Assembly: GCA_025526995.1 (NCBI GenBank)
Contig: JAHLKG010000002.1
Span: 1,178,001 to 1,242,000 of the forward strand
Reading direction: 5' to 3'
From: Powellomyces hirtus
Taxonomy: Eukaryota; Chytridiomycota; Chytridiomycetes; Spizellomycetales; Powellomycetaceae
DNA length: 64,000 nt
Below are positions 33,905 to 45,548 of this stretch, piece by piece; the stretch's first letter is position 1, and the number at the start of each line of letters is the position of its first letter. The notes beneath the pieces are model-generated. The model was not told the DNA's origin. It saw nothing but the letters and a program-made list of their open reading frames with translations, and did not search any database. A program made the translations under genes and the position numbers.

Positions 33905-36247
33905 ATGCTCCTCTTAGCAGCACGAAGAGCTTCCAGTGCCGCTTGCTCACTCGCTGGTCGGAGAATGGGCTCCGGCTTGCGTCTCGCAAACGCTAACGCG
34001 ACGAACCGGGTCGTGGCGGTCATGAGGCAGATCACGGCGGAGAAGGGCACGGTTGGCAGCAACGCTATGGTGCGAAGGCAGTTGCTCAATGTCGCAAGCG
34101 TCTATGCATCAGATGTCTAACGCAGTCTGACTTCTATGCTATTATTGGCACCAGATGTCAACCTCCACTACTACCACGCAATCACCATCCCAGCCTCAAG
34201 CTGCCAACCTTACCAAAGTTGAAGTGCGGCATCAAAAGATGCAGTCGGTCCGGGTATTCCTCCTCAACCGTCCGAAAGCTTTCAATGCTCTCAATTTGAA
34301 CATGGTGCAGAACATTGTCCCACAACTTCAAGTATGATGTACTTCTCGGGCCATACTCTATGACCACAGCTGATAGAATCCGTGAAATAGGTCTGGGAAG
34401 AGAGCAACTTGTGCAAAGTTATAGTCATCACAAATTCAGACGACTCAAGAGCCTTCTGTGCTGGAGGAGATGTGAAGACAATTGTCCAGCAGGCCAGCTC
34501 TGGCAAACCCGAAGACATCGCAAAGTCATTGAAGTTTTTCGAGGAAGAATATAAACTGAACCATCTCATCGGTACTCTCCGAAAACCGTTCATCAGCATC
34601 ATGAACGGAATCACCAGTAAGTGTTTGTGACGTGATGACCCGCGTTGCAAGGACAATGGAAGTCCTCAATGGCAGTGCTTCCATGTTCTGTACTGTTTCT
34701 CACATTCTGTGACTCTGTCCGCAGTGGGTGGAGGTGTTGGGTTGTCTGTACACGCGCCATTCCGTGTGGCCACCGAAAAGACCCTTTTTGCGATGCCCGA
34801 AACCGCCATTGGACTGTTTCCCGACGTGGGTGGTAGTTTCTTTCTGCCGCGACTGGACGGCGAGTTGGGAACGTATCTCGGTCTGACGGGTGACAAGCTG
34901 AAGGGCGAGGAAGTCTTGTGCGTACTGCAGCGTCTCGTCTCGATCCACACGCCATTCGCTAGATCTAATTGATTATGTTATGCAGCATGGCTGGTATTGC
35001 AACTCACTACATCCCATCCGAGCGATTACCGTCACTGATGGCACGATTGGCCGAACTGGAAACTGACGAACTTGAGGTCATCAACATGGTGTTGGAGGAG
35101 TTTGTGGGTACGTATGCGTGAATTCGGCTTTACCCTCAAAATGAGCCGGTCACGAACCCGTCGTGCACAACAGGTGACTCTGAAATGGACAAATGGCGAA
35201 ACTGGAGTATGGGAGGCGAGGTCGCATCAGCGATCGATCGGTGCTTCAAGTTCGACACCATCGAAGAGATTTGCGCTGCCCTGGAGAAAGAGGGTACTCA
35301 GTGGTCGAAGAAAACCCTTGAAACGCTGAAAGCTCAGTCTCCCACTAGTTTGAAGGTACACAAGCCGTGAAACCCACGAGGTTATCTTGGTTGCCACTCG
35401 ACTAAAAAGGAATGTTATCAGGTCACCTTAGCACAGCTTCGGCATGGAAGGAAGAAGCACTTCATGGAGTGCTTCGAAATGGAGTACAACATGTGCCGAG
35501 AGTTCCTGGTATGAATATCGCACTAATGAGGCGCATGTCGAAAGCAGTTACGCTGACACAGTGGTTTGTAGACCAAAACTCCTGACTTCTACGAGGGTGT
35601 AACAGCCAAATTGATCGACAAGCCTCCTCGAGCTCCCGAGTGGAAGCCGTCTTGGGAAAATATGGCCAGTTTGACACCGAGCGTGATCAAGACCTACTTT
35701 GAACCTCTCAAGGACGTGAAGGATACCCCGAAGCACAGGTATGTCGGACCACATAGAAGGCGGATTACTCGGATTGTCTTCCAACATTCTGACAACTTTG
35801 ATGCGTTTTTAGCCAAGGCCCAGCACCTCGCCTGTCGTTCTTGAACACTCTTACCTACTGGGACTATCCCCATCGATCCATGTCTGGTTTGCCCACCATG
35901 CAAGACATTAAGAGAGTGGTGCACGGTATGAGCAACCTGTCAACTCCAACGCAGTCGATTTCTCACACGCTTCTGTTTTCTTAGGCAAGGGTCGCCGCAA
36001 CACGCACGTGGAACCTCCGCAGACCAAAGAGGAAGTTGTGTCCTGGTTTGAGCAGCACTGGGGAGGATACGACGCTTCCGTTGTTGGAACCACCCAGTAC
36101 GGCCTCCTCAAACATCAGAACATCAGCATCGAGGGTGGCTTCGGACGCGGAAAGACGGGTCTGAGAGAGAAGATCCTCACTACCCTTGACCGATACATTG
36201 ACGAGACGTCTTCTGCCAGCGGCCGTCTTAAGTGGAAGACGCAGTAA
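33905..36247 (+). CDS. 3-hydroxyisobutyryl-CoA hydrolase / mS47
   Basis: Nine exons from 34155 (34155-34331, 34391-34616, 34725-34917, 34986-35107, 35174-35355, 35422-35508, 35572-35738, 35813-35925, 35985-36247) join to 509 residues. A further exon at 33905 to about 34108 (start [20 protein letters not shown], an import-type presequence) can join in phase through a weak GTCTAAC donor. The enoyl-CoA hydratase fold shows [46 protein letters not shown] and [19 protein letters not shown]. The core hydrolyses 3-hydroxyisobutyryl-CoA in valine breakdown. The C-terminal part from about residue 385 ([20 protein letters not shown]...) is an added domain of the kind that anchors the fungal protein (yeast Ehd3) in the mitoribosome as mS47. 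Dual use is inferred from that homology. Confidence 0.9.
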
Positions 36248-36564
36248 CCTCATTCTGGCTCCCAGCGGATTCCAGCGGATCATAGAGGAGATCATCAATA
36301 AGCTAGCTCCTTACCCTGAGCCTGCTTTGATGACATAGTAGCTTTAGGTTGAGTTACTGTACTTTTTACTTTATGTTACCAAAATATCACACACATCACG
36401 CAAGCCAGGATTGAGACACGAGACACACAGAAACAAATAACAAACGGCGGATGTCTAAAAAAAGTAACACATCCCGGACACTACATCATTAATGCCAACC
36501 TTTCGAACGGGTATAGAAAGTTTGCTGCGTTTTTTTGTTGGCATTCATTTTTGACAAAGGATAC

Positions 36565-36972
36565 ATGGCGTCTCTGGAATCGGCCAGTAGTCCGCGAAGC
36601 GATTTCAGCGCGGGAAGTATGCAGAGCCCGCTGGATAAGGAACAGCTCGTGACGTATGTGGCGAGACAAAACCCATAACGGATCTGGTGAGAACGAATAG
36701 CTAACTCAAAATCATAATCTCACGGTAGACAAATATTGGATCTGCAAGAAGCGTTACAAGGTACATCTTGAAGAGAAGGAAGCGATCCATTCGTCTGACT
36801 GGTGAAAACTCAATTTACTGATATTCAATGTGATCATCTAGCGTCCTTGCAACGAGTCGAATCCGCGCGCGGGGACCACACGCGCATATCGGTCGAGAAC
36901 CAGACGCTGCTGCAGTACATCAACAACCTAATGTCGGCCACGGGCCCGCCGATGCCGCCTCGTCGCAAATGA
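36565..36972 (+). CDS. SCOC: short coiled-coil protein (SCOC)
   Basis: Three exons (36565-36653, 36729-36760, 36842-36972) join to 83 residues, too short to stand out as an open frame. MASLESASSPRSDF leads to a single coiled coil: QILDLQEALQ, then SLQRVESARGDH and the diagnostic SVENQTLLQYINNLMSATGP, matching the human ENQVLGQYIENLMSASS end. SCOC/UNC-69 proteins bind Arl GTPases and act in Golgi transport and autophagy. The middle exon is only 32 nt. Note that two tiny exons must be spliced precisely. Confidence 0.85.
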
Positions 36973-37211
36973 AGAAATCAAGCGACATTGCGTCGAGGGG
37001 GGGATGACTGATGACACATCGAGAATTTTTGTATTTTATTTTTGAATAGATAATTTTATCAAATCTGATTTGATTTTGCAATTGACGTGATATATGAATC
37101 TTACATCACAGCAGAAATCAGTAGCAATCGAATCGCATGGAATCGAGATACATAAAGCGCTGAAATTATAAAAAAAATTGTATATACACGTTCCAAAAAC
37201 TGTCTTTGAGT

Positions 37212-40200
37212 TCATAGTTCAGGGAAAGAAAAAAACGTCTCGTGATCATCCCCGATATCGCATGGCAGATGACGACGACCGTACGCTGGCCGTGGTTGTG
37301 CCGGGCCTGGGCGGGACATCACTATGGGATGTTTGCTGTTGTTGCCCCGAGCCCAGTGCGGCGAGACGTAGAAATTGCGGGAAGAACGCCAGTTTGGCTT
37401 TGGCAAAGTCGGGGAGATGTCGGTCAATGTCGAATCTGAAACATTATCAAGGTCAGATACCCGATGCATTTCCCGAGCACAAGTACACAAAAGTAGAACA
37501 AACCTTCTTATCTCTTCTGCGGGCCCCGGCATCCATTCCATCGTCTGATCCCGCGGATCCACCACAGTCCGCACCCCGTCATTGAACAACATCACAAATT
37601 TGCCATCGTTCGTCTTGACGCACCATCCCACATCCGGCAAATGCTGAAAGTTCAAACTGCCTACACTCGCGCCGACACCAGACGCTGCCGATTTTGCAGA
37701 CGAAGGCAGCGGGCCAGTATCGACGGCTCCACCACCACGTGCGCTACCGCCGGCAGTCGCGGACGACATGTGCTTCCGGGAGGTCGTGGCTACGGTATCA
37801 CTGACGGTCGCGCGTATTGGGGCAGCGGTTGGTCTCCGAGAGGACCCAACATTGGATGTCGTGGCCGACATCGGTCGCCCGTTCCGCTCCTCGGAAGCCA
37901 AGGCGGCCTTGCGCGTGGTAGGGTCTCCGTTCAGCGCCGACAGTGGCGGGCGTTCTGGTCGGTCACTGGAATGCTGTCCTTCCCATTTGGACCCTACGCC
38001 TTCTGCCTCTCCGTACCGGCTGCCGCCCTCTTTGCCCGAGCTGCTGCCGGCAGGATACCCGCTGCTGGGCCCTGGTCCGTACCCGGCGCTACCCGTCTTC
38101 GTGTAGGTCGACATTGCGCTTGGATGAAACGAGTCTTTCTCGCGGGGTAGAGCCGCGTCCTTGGACGCAGCAGACACCACGCGACAATGCGAGCTTTTCA
38201 GGATGATGGGATACTGGGAGCCCGAGTCCAGTTTCCCGCTTCGTTCAACATCCATGCATTGTTTCAGACACTCCTGGACGTGGCGCACGATCGGTGCCAA
38301 ATGCATTGGAATGTCGACACGATCGCTCGCTGCATTCCCTTCCAGCGGCGACGATAATGGAATCTGATGTTTCTCAAAGTCCTTCTTCTCCGGATCATCG
38401 GAACGCGGGATTTTGATTTCGATCGTCCCACTGGATACCGAGTAATGCGCGCGGATGCTGTTGTAGAACATTGTTTCGAAGTCGGCAAGCGGCGAATTCT
38501 CCATTAAGACGCATTTGGCTTGCGGCGAATAGAAAATGATCTTTGGAGTCTTTGAACGAACCAAATCCACGAACCGACTTGCATAACGAAACTTCTTCGC
38601 AAACGCCGCAGGTAGCGAGCTTCGTCGGTAGCTCCGAATCGGATTTTCCGTTGGATTGGTGGGATCTCCAGTTCGATCATAGAGATGGATCTGACTGCTA
38701 TCGCCGCTGATGACCATCAGATACTCCTCTCCAAAGAAATCCAGCAGCAAGCTTCCGGTTGAGAGGATTGTTACTGTCCCATGCTTCGTCTTTTGTTTCA
38801 AGGGCTTCAGGCGCACCGTCGAGAACGGCGGTAAATGGGAGGGAGATGCATTTGATGTTGACGGAGACATTTCAGTCTGAGCTAGATTGCTGGGTTGCGT
38901 TGTAGGCGACCCAAATGCCGGAGGACTTCCGCTGGATGCATGGGAGTGTGGGGACGGTCCCGATGCAGTCGACAACGTTCTGTATCGGTCCGCGGTGGGG
39001 CTGGGACTGTGGTTGCGCTGGTTGCGAACGGATTCAGTTTCACGGTTTGTCTTTCCTATAAATATGTTCTCTTTGCTTTCGGCTCTCCTCAGTTCACGAT
39101 TTAATCCCGAGTGTCTCTCAGTATCGGCACGATCTCGCGAACTATGATACGACGATGTCTCACGAGGCGGTGCTCTATAATGACTCGGGCTCTCAGCGGA
39201 GCATTGACTGGACTCGTGACGGGAAATTTGTTTGTTCAGCTGGCTGCTATCAAAAACCGCTGACAATGGCCGCAAAGACAACACTGGTAATGTTGGATTG
39301 AAGAAGGGATGACTGAGGACTCTTTGCAATGCCAAGCGCTTTTTAGGGTCCTACAATCAGAGCACTCGCTTAGCAAGGCGAGGAACCTCGTTTCTTGACA
39401 ACGAGACTTACCTTTTGCAATAATCTGTGAACGAGATCCCTTGCGTCTGATGAAAGATGGGCCGGTAGGGTATATTCGACGCGAGAGACTTTGTCCAGAG
39501 TGCTCTTAACAGCTTTACTCTATATGAAAGGCATCACTTGAGAAAACCTCGTGTAACAAGCGTGACGGCGGAGCATTGCATACCTCGAAAGGAGGCGTTC
39601 CAGTCAGTACAGTAACAACCATGCAGCCCAACGACCAAACGTCAGATGTGAGTCCATACGGGAGCCTCGAGACGATTTCACTGCGAAATTGACAATGTGA
39701 GGCTTTACTTTCGACAAATGTTGAACCCAACATCATGCTTACGGGGAGATATAATTTGGAGTCCCACACATAGTTTTCTGCTCTCCATCTAGTGCATTCA
39801 ACTTGACCGCCAACCCGAAATCCGCAATTTTCTGAAATATGTTATCAGCATAAGGTTCAGCAGCATCTCCCCAATCATAGCACATACCACATCAAAGTTT
39901 TCCGTCAACAAAAGGTTCGACAACTTCAGATCCCGATGAATAATGCCATTGGCATGCAGATACAGCAACCCCCGCACAATCTGAGCGATAGCTCCTCGCG
40001 CTTCTGGCTCTGTTAACGGACACTTCCTCTTATGGATATACTGATAGAGCTCGCCGTTCTGGCAGATCTCCATCACAAGGTAAACGTAAGACTGATCCTC
40101 AAAGTAATTGTACAGTTCCAGAATCGAGGGATGTCGCAGTTGCCAATGAACCTCCACCTCATTGGCTACGCGCCGCGTCATGTTTGCAGCCTTCATCAGC

Positions 40201-40638
40201 CGTTTATCTATCTGATATGAAGTCGACGTTTAGGACTTCACGAATCTCAATGGTCAACGTCACGCGGGTGAGAAGCTCACCATTTTGATAGCAACTTCTT
40301 GGCCATATGTTCCAGCGTGTTTGCTCACAGCGCGGTGCACAAACCCAAATCCTCCTCGTCCCAGCATCTCGCCTATTTCATAATCCTAGATCGAGCCATT
40401 GCATTTAGTATTTGGGCCTACAGGTGGTCGTATCCCTTAATAGGAAGCACAAGCACACCTCAATTCTGTTTGAGAATCGCTTGGATGCTTTCTGCGGAGA
40501 CGAGAACGTAAAGTTGTGGCCACGTTCTTGTGGAGAGCCATATTGCCCGGTACTAGGACTTTGGACTCGACGGGAACTGCTATCGAAACGGTTGCTGTTT
40601 GGCACGGCGAGCGGTCGGCGAGACGGGGTTGGTGGCAT
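37212..40638 (-). CDS. PLK4: polo-like kinase 4 (PLK4/SAK)
   Basis: A multi-exon reverse-strand gene; the last exon alone (to 37212) codes for about 710 residues. The kinase domain is complete: [24 protein letters not shown], the SAK hallmark [20 protein letters not shown] then [51 protein letters not shown], and [16 protein letters not shown]. Downstream lie a long Ser-rich linker and cryptic polo-box sequence ([40 protein letters not shown]), then a final polo box ([20 protein letters not shown]). PLK4 starts centriole duplication in animals and other ciliated lineages, so its presence fits a zoospore-forming fungus. Yeasts and mushrooms lack it. Kinase-domain exon ends are approximate; the start could also be the ATG at 40659. 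Confidence 0.9.
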
Positions 40639-42936
40639 GGAAGGCTGTAAGGTCAGCATCGAGATTCCGGTCTGAGCGAGCTTATATGGTACGCGTGAGG
40701 TCTACGCTCGCTCTAGCGCAAGTTCCCCGACACTCGTGTGCGCCGGCGATTCCAAGTTTTGTTCTTGCAGTACACACAGATTACGTTCAGGATCAACTCA
40801 AGATGAGTGAGATGGCGTTCTGACTGCACACGCGTTCCGTTCATCGGACACGGTCCGACACGCGCCTTGCACTACCGATAAATTGTCTTCTCCTGTAAAT
40901 GCGATAAACAATATCGTATGCTACAATTACGGGGACGGAAATCGGTGGGAAGTAGAGTTGCGTGCTATGATTCATGCATGCATGAATGAATGCGAATTGC
41001 ATTGGGCTGTATTGCATTTGGGGTCCATCTGCTTCCTCAGTGATGCTTGTCGGCGCAATCAGATTGCACGACGGCAAACTTGCTACATCGACAGCTTTGC
41101 ACCTGCGTGGAGTGATTCGCGCATTAACCCTAACCTTTCGCACAAATTCTGTCTACCTCAACTCTCCATCCCGCGAATTGCATTGAGCGACTGCTGTCTT
41201 TCCTTGGAAATTCCACACGGGATGCATTTGAGGCCGAAAATGGTGGGAACGCAATGTACTCAAGAAAAATGGCTTCCGAAGTTCCGACGTTGTAATAACC
41301 GCCACCTCCGTGAGGAGATGGGTCTGTATTGCATCCGTGACATGGCTAAGATATTGCATACGAGCGTCCATAATATTACGACGTGACATGTCACATCTCG
41401 CCTCCAACTCTTGTCTGAGATCAGCTTGGTCGTCCGATGATCGTTGATATGACTTGGTGAGTGCCCTGTCAGAAACACTGTGATCTTGCCTTTGGGGGGT
41501 TTTCTTTTCTTCTTTAGTTTGCCTTTTGACATACTGACCCAAACAAAAATACCGTAACCGACATGTTCAGGACCCCCCCCCCCCCCTTTTTGGCCGCCCG
41601 TCAGCAGCGAGCGACCGGCACGGCCTTGGGAAGATTGGTCGCGCCTGCTGTCAATTATCGTCAGTCATGCACTCAAACCGGGGGGCGGTTACGGTACCAT
41701 TCGGACATCCCGCACACATAACGCCCAACCCAACGCCTTCGGCCGTTCATGGGAGACAAGACTATACGGTAAATGCCCAATCGATTATCGATGCACGGAG
41801 CTGTCATTCGACCTTTTTGGGACTCGGGGTTCGGAGGGAGTTCGGGGATCCTTCCATTTTGTCTACACCATCCTGTGTAACATTCCTTCCTTCAACCATG
41901 TGTAACCGTGATGAAGTATTTTTAAATCATGTGCGACAACATGATGCGGCGCAATCGCGTGTTTGCCGGTCGGGGTGGTACGTGTTCAACCAACAACCCA
42001 ATAGGATACTGTACCCTTCCTTTCCACTGGCAACTGCGTCACTCGCAACTTGGCAAGCAAGATCACTGGCAAGCAAAGTCCCGCGGGCAGGGAGGGAGTA
42101 ACTAAGGAATCCCACGGTTTGCTTATTGACAGCCGCCGCCCTTCAAGTCAGCGCTTCCGCTTCCGCGTGCCATCGTGGGAAATACACTGTACTATGCCGA
42201 GCTCCGCAATATTACCATGACAGTAGGATGGAAAAGCCTTGTTTGCTACACTACAATTGTACATCCGAGTCCGCGTTGGAATAATCAGTCCGCCCCCGCA
42301 AAGGGACGCCGGCGGGCGGGGCGGGGCGGGGCGTCCAGTCCAGTCCAAGCGTCTACAAGTAGTACAAGTAGTAGTAGTAGATGACCGGTTCAAGCGCATG
42401 CAGTCGACTGACACTATTATATAGTCGTAACAGACAGATCTGCGTAGTTACTTCCGTGCGCGGTCGACCCCACAGTATTATTCCCTGTAATAATATATAT
42501 ACTCTTTTCCCCACATACCCATTCCTGCTCCCGAACGTTTAACGCGCTTTGGCCCACCGGCTGCACCATCACCGTTCACATCAGAAAGGATCTTCTTTGG
42601 CCACAGACAACCCAACCGCGGGCCAACCCAAACTTGAACCATCAAAGGCATGTGATGATTGAGTGACTTCCGCGTTGGTCACGTTGGTCTCGCCTTCACA
42701 TGGCAATCCACCTCGGTTATTCGCAGCATCATATCCTCTAACACAATTATTCATTTTATACACGCAGGATTTCATCTAGTTCGCAAGCACATATACTCCG
42801 ACAGTCGAGGTCTCGCCCACGTTTCGTAAGTCAATTCCTATACTGAGCTTTTGATACAGTGCACCTGGTTAACCGTGAGAACTCCGACACATCTTTCCTT
42901 TGACTTCACACAGTCGAAGACCTCATCGACAGCGAT
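40639..42936. promoter_or_regulatory. 2.3-kb gene-free region upstream of P450
   Basis: No gene of support, although short frames occur on both strands. It contains a run of 14 C at about 41573-41586, a G-rich tract with five G-runs at about 42309-42333, an AGT-repeat at about 42357-42380, and TATA-like AATAATATATATACTC at 42487-42502. A probable leader intron (donor TTTCGTAAGT near 42825, acceptor CACACAG near 42913) precedes the P450 start. Such a long upstream region is unusual in this compact locus. Confidence 0.4.
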
Positions 42937-44635
42937 ATGGCTATCCTCGAAGCCATCCCATGGGGCAACCCACAGTTCACTGCTGCATTTGTCATCTTCT
43001 CTTCCGTCGTGGCCTACCGCCTTACCCGCCCGCGTTCTACTTTGCCAACCCCGAAAGAGTCGCTGCCCATCATTGGGAGTACGTACGCCTATGTGGGAAG
43101 TGTTCGCCGGAAGAACTTTTACAAGTACCTTATGGAACAGCAAGATCTGTTGGGGCCAATGTGGAGTCTCGACGTGCTCGGCGCGTCACTCTACGTCATG
43201 AGCGATCCCAAGGAAGCTCGTAGACTCCTGACGGACACTGAAAACTTCTACAGAGACGAGGCTTTTCAGGCGGCCTGCAAGGGCATAACTCAGTATTCTC
43301 TGTTCCTGCTTCCTTCCGGTCCGCAATGGAAACACCACCGCAAGCTCATCCAGCCTGCTTTTGCGCCCAACAATATCCGCAAGGTGGTTCCCGCTTCCAT
43401 CAAACACACAGACAAGCTCATGGCAATCTTGGCCGACATGCTTGCGAAAAATCCTCGCGCGGAGGCTGACTTGCATGACTGCTTCCAGCGTCTGACCCTC
43501 GATATCATCGGGGAGGTTGCTCTTGGAGGTCACCAGTTCCAAAGCGTCGACGCTTTGATTCCTGAAAAGGCACCAAAAGAGAACATGTTCCACGCATTTG
43601 AACAACTGATTCAAATGGTTGGTGACCGATTTTCTCTTCCCGAATGGACATGGGGGTTCATCAACTCGACCTTGAAGGATTCCGCTCCCTCCTCGAAACT
43701 GCTTCACGACCTTGCCGACAACATCAGGCAAAAGCGTCAGGCAGAACTCGATGCTGAGACCGCTGCAGGCATCGTCCGCGACAAGAAGGATTACGACGTA
43801 CTTGACCGTATCTTGATCCCAAATGCTGAAGGGGAGCTGCTGAGCGATGAAAACATTGTTGACGAAATCATCGGTTTCATTCTTGCTGGACACGAAACAA
43901 GTTCCAATACCGTCACAGCCCTGTTTATGCATCTGATGAATTACCCCCAGACCATGCAGAAGTTGATTGATGAGATCGACAGCGTTCTTGGACCGCATGG
44001 AGAGCCCACTATGGAAAGCCTCAAGGATCTCAAGTACCTTGACAATGTGTTCAAGGTACATCACTAGTTCGGCCCTTCGCCTGTATCACTGGCTCGAATA
44101 CTTAACCTGCTCACTCCTCACCTCTTCAGGAAAGCATACGTCTCAAGAGTCCTGTGAATGCCATGGCAAGGACGACTTTGCGCGAGACAGTCATATGCGG
44201 GCACCATATTCCGGCCAAAGCCCCCGTCCTCATACACATTGCGCACTTGCAGCAGGATCCAATGTATTGGGGTTCCGATGCCAAGGAATTCATTCCTGAA
44301 CGATGGGATGACAAGCAGAAAATGATGGAGCTCGAATCCATCGGTGCATACATGCCGTTTGGCGCCGGCGGGATGATGTGTGTGGGATTCAAACTTGCAA
44401 TCACTGAGATCAAGGTAAACGATTGCGGTCTCGTTTGTTTGTTTAGACATTCTCCGTCCGTGTACTGATCCGATGCTTTGCAAAATATTGATGTTCAATC
44501 CAGATTATCGTGATTCGTTTCCTACAGCAATACAAACCAGCTCTTCGTCCCGGACAGGACCATTCGTGGACCGTCGACGGCCTCACCAGCGGATACCGTC
44601 AAGGAGTTTTCGCCACTTTCACCCCTCGCGCATAG
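42937..44635 (+). CDS. cytochrome P450 monooxygenase
   Basis: Three exons (42937-44055, 44130-44414, 44504-44635) join to 511 residues. A membrane-anchoring hydrophobic N-terminus (FTAAFVIFSSVVAYRLT) precedes a Pro-rich hinge. The C-helix WKHHRKLIQPAF, I-helix AGHETSSN, K-helix ExxR (ESIRLK), PERF-like region (FIPERW) and heme loop FGAGGMMCVGFKLA with the Cys ligand are all present. Substrate is unknown; the pattern resembles general microsomal fatty acid, sterol or xenobiotic P450s (CYP4-like in the WKHHRKLIQPAF segment), not CYP51. It needs a P450 reductase partner, not seen in the window. There are no signs of breakage. Confidence 0.9.
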
Positions 44636-45548
44636 GCATGATGTTGAAGTTTTCGATAGTTTTGGTCTCCTGCAATGATGCCTTAATTGGTATGACTTCT
44701 CACTTTCCGTCTTTGTAGTTGCAAAATGTTATGGCTGGAGCTCCTCATGTATATACATATCCTTGAATCTAATTCATGTTCAGCTTTACTGCTATATGCT
44801 TGCGTCGATAGTGGCAAATATGTCATATTTAAATTTATAAATAACACTGTCGTATTGTATAGAAGTAAAGGAATAGGGTAACAGAGCATTGGGATCTTTG
44901 CATCCGACCATCTCATACACTATGTTGCGCACATCGTCCGATCGGCAGCACTCCTCTACCACCTCCCTTGATCTGGGTTCATAGAGTACAAGCTTTGCGC
45001 TGTCCCGCCACTGCTTTTCTTTATACGTCCCGTGCATGATACGTCGATTCTTTCAAATACCTACATTGAGATGACCGTTGCTTGATCTATAGTGCTGATT
45101 AGGGGCTTCCACTATTCGAAACGGGTTTGACCGCCGGTGCGATTCCCACAGCGTGGTTCAGACATGATGAAGACACCTTGGCCAACTTTCATGCTGTTCA
45201 TAGTTTTGCTAGGAAGGCAAAGCGTTGCATGGGGTACCAATACGGTCCCATGTATTGCGCGCAATGCACGCTGGTTGCATCCAGTGCTACGTTTCTTTGT
45301 GCCAAAATCTCTGGAACCGTAGCAGCTCGTATGGACCGCGCAGGATGTAGATGGCGCCAGACTTTAGAGAAGCGAAGCTGGCTCCCCATCTGGGACCAGT
45401 CGTGGATGCCGTCGCAAGAAGCCGCGTCAGGTATTGACGGCCTTGTCAATCATTTCATCTGACGCGTGGCGACCTCCGTGGCTCAAATTTTGCCCCTGCT
45501 TAAACCCTCAACTTCTTCACAACTTCTTCCCACACAGACAAGAAGAGC
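44636..45548. other. intergenic, no gene seen
   Basis: About 0.9 kb of AT-rich and mixed sequence between two genes on the same strand. Short open frames (for example 45127-45462) lack protein character. It should hold the P450 3' end and the promoter of the F-box-like gene. Confidence 0.4.

Noticed and set aside
43186..44064. Reverse frame opposite the P450
   Set aside because: The forward strand has all P450 signature motifs; the reverse one has none.
45127..45462. Short forward frame between P450 and the F-box-like gene
   Set aside because: Composition and residues are not protein-like and there are no motifs or splice partners.
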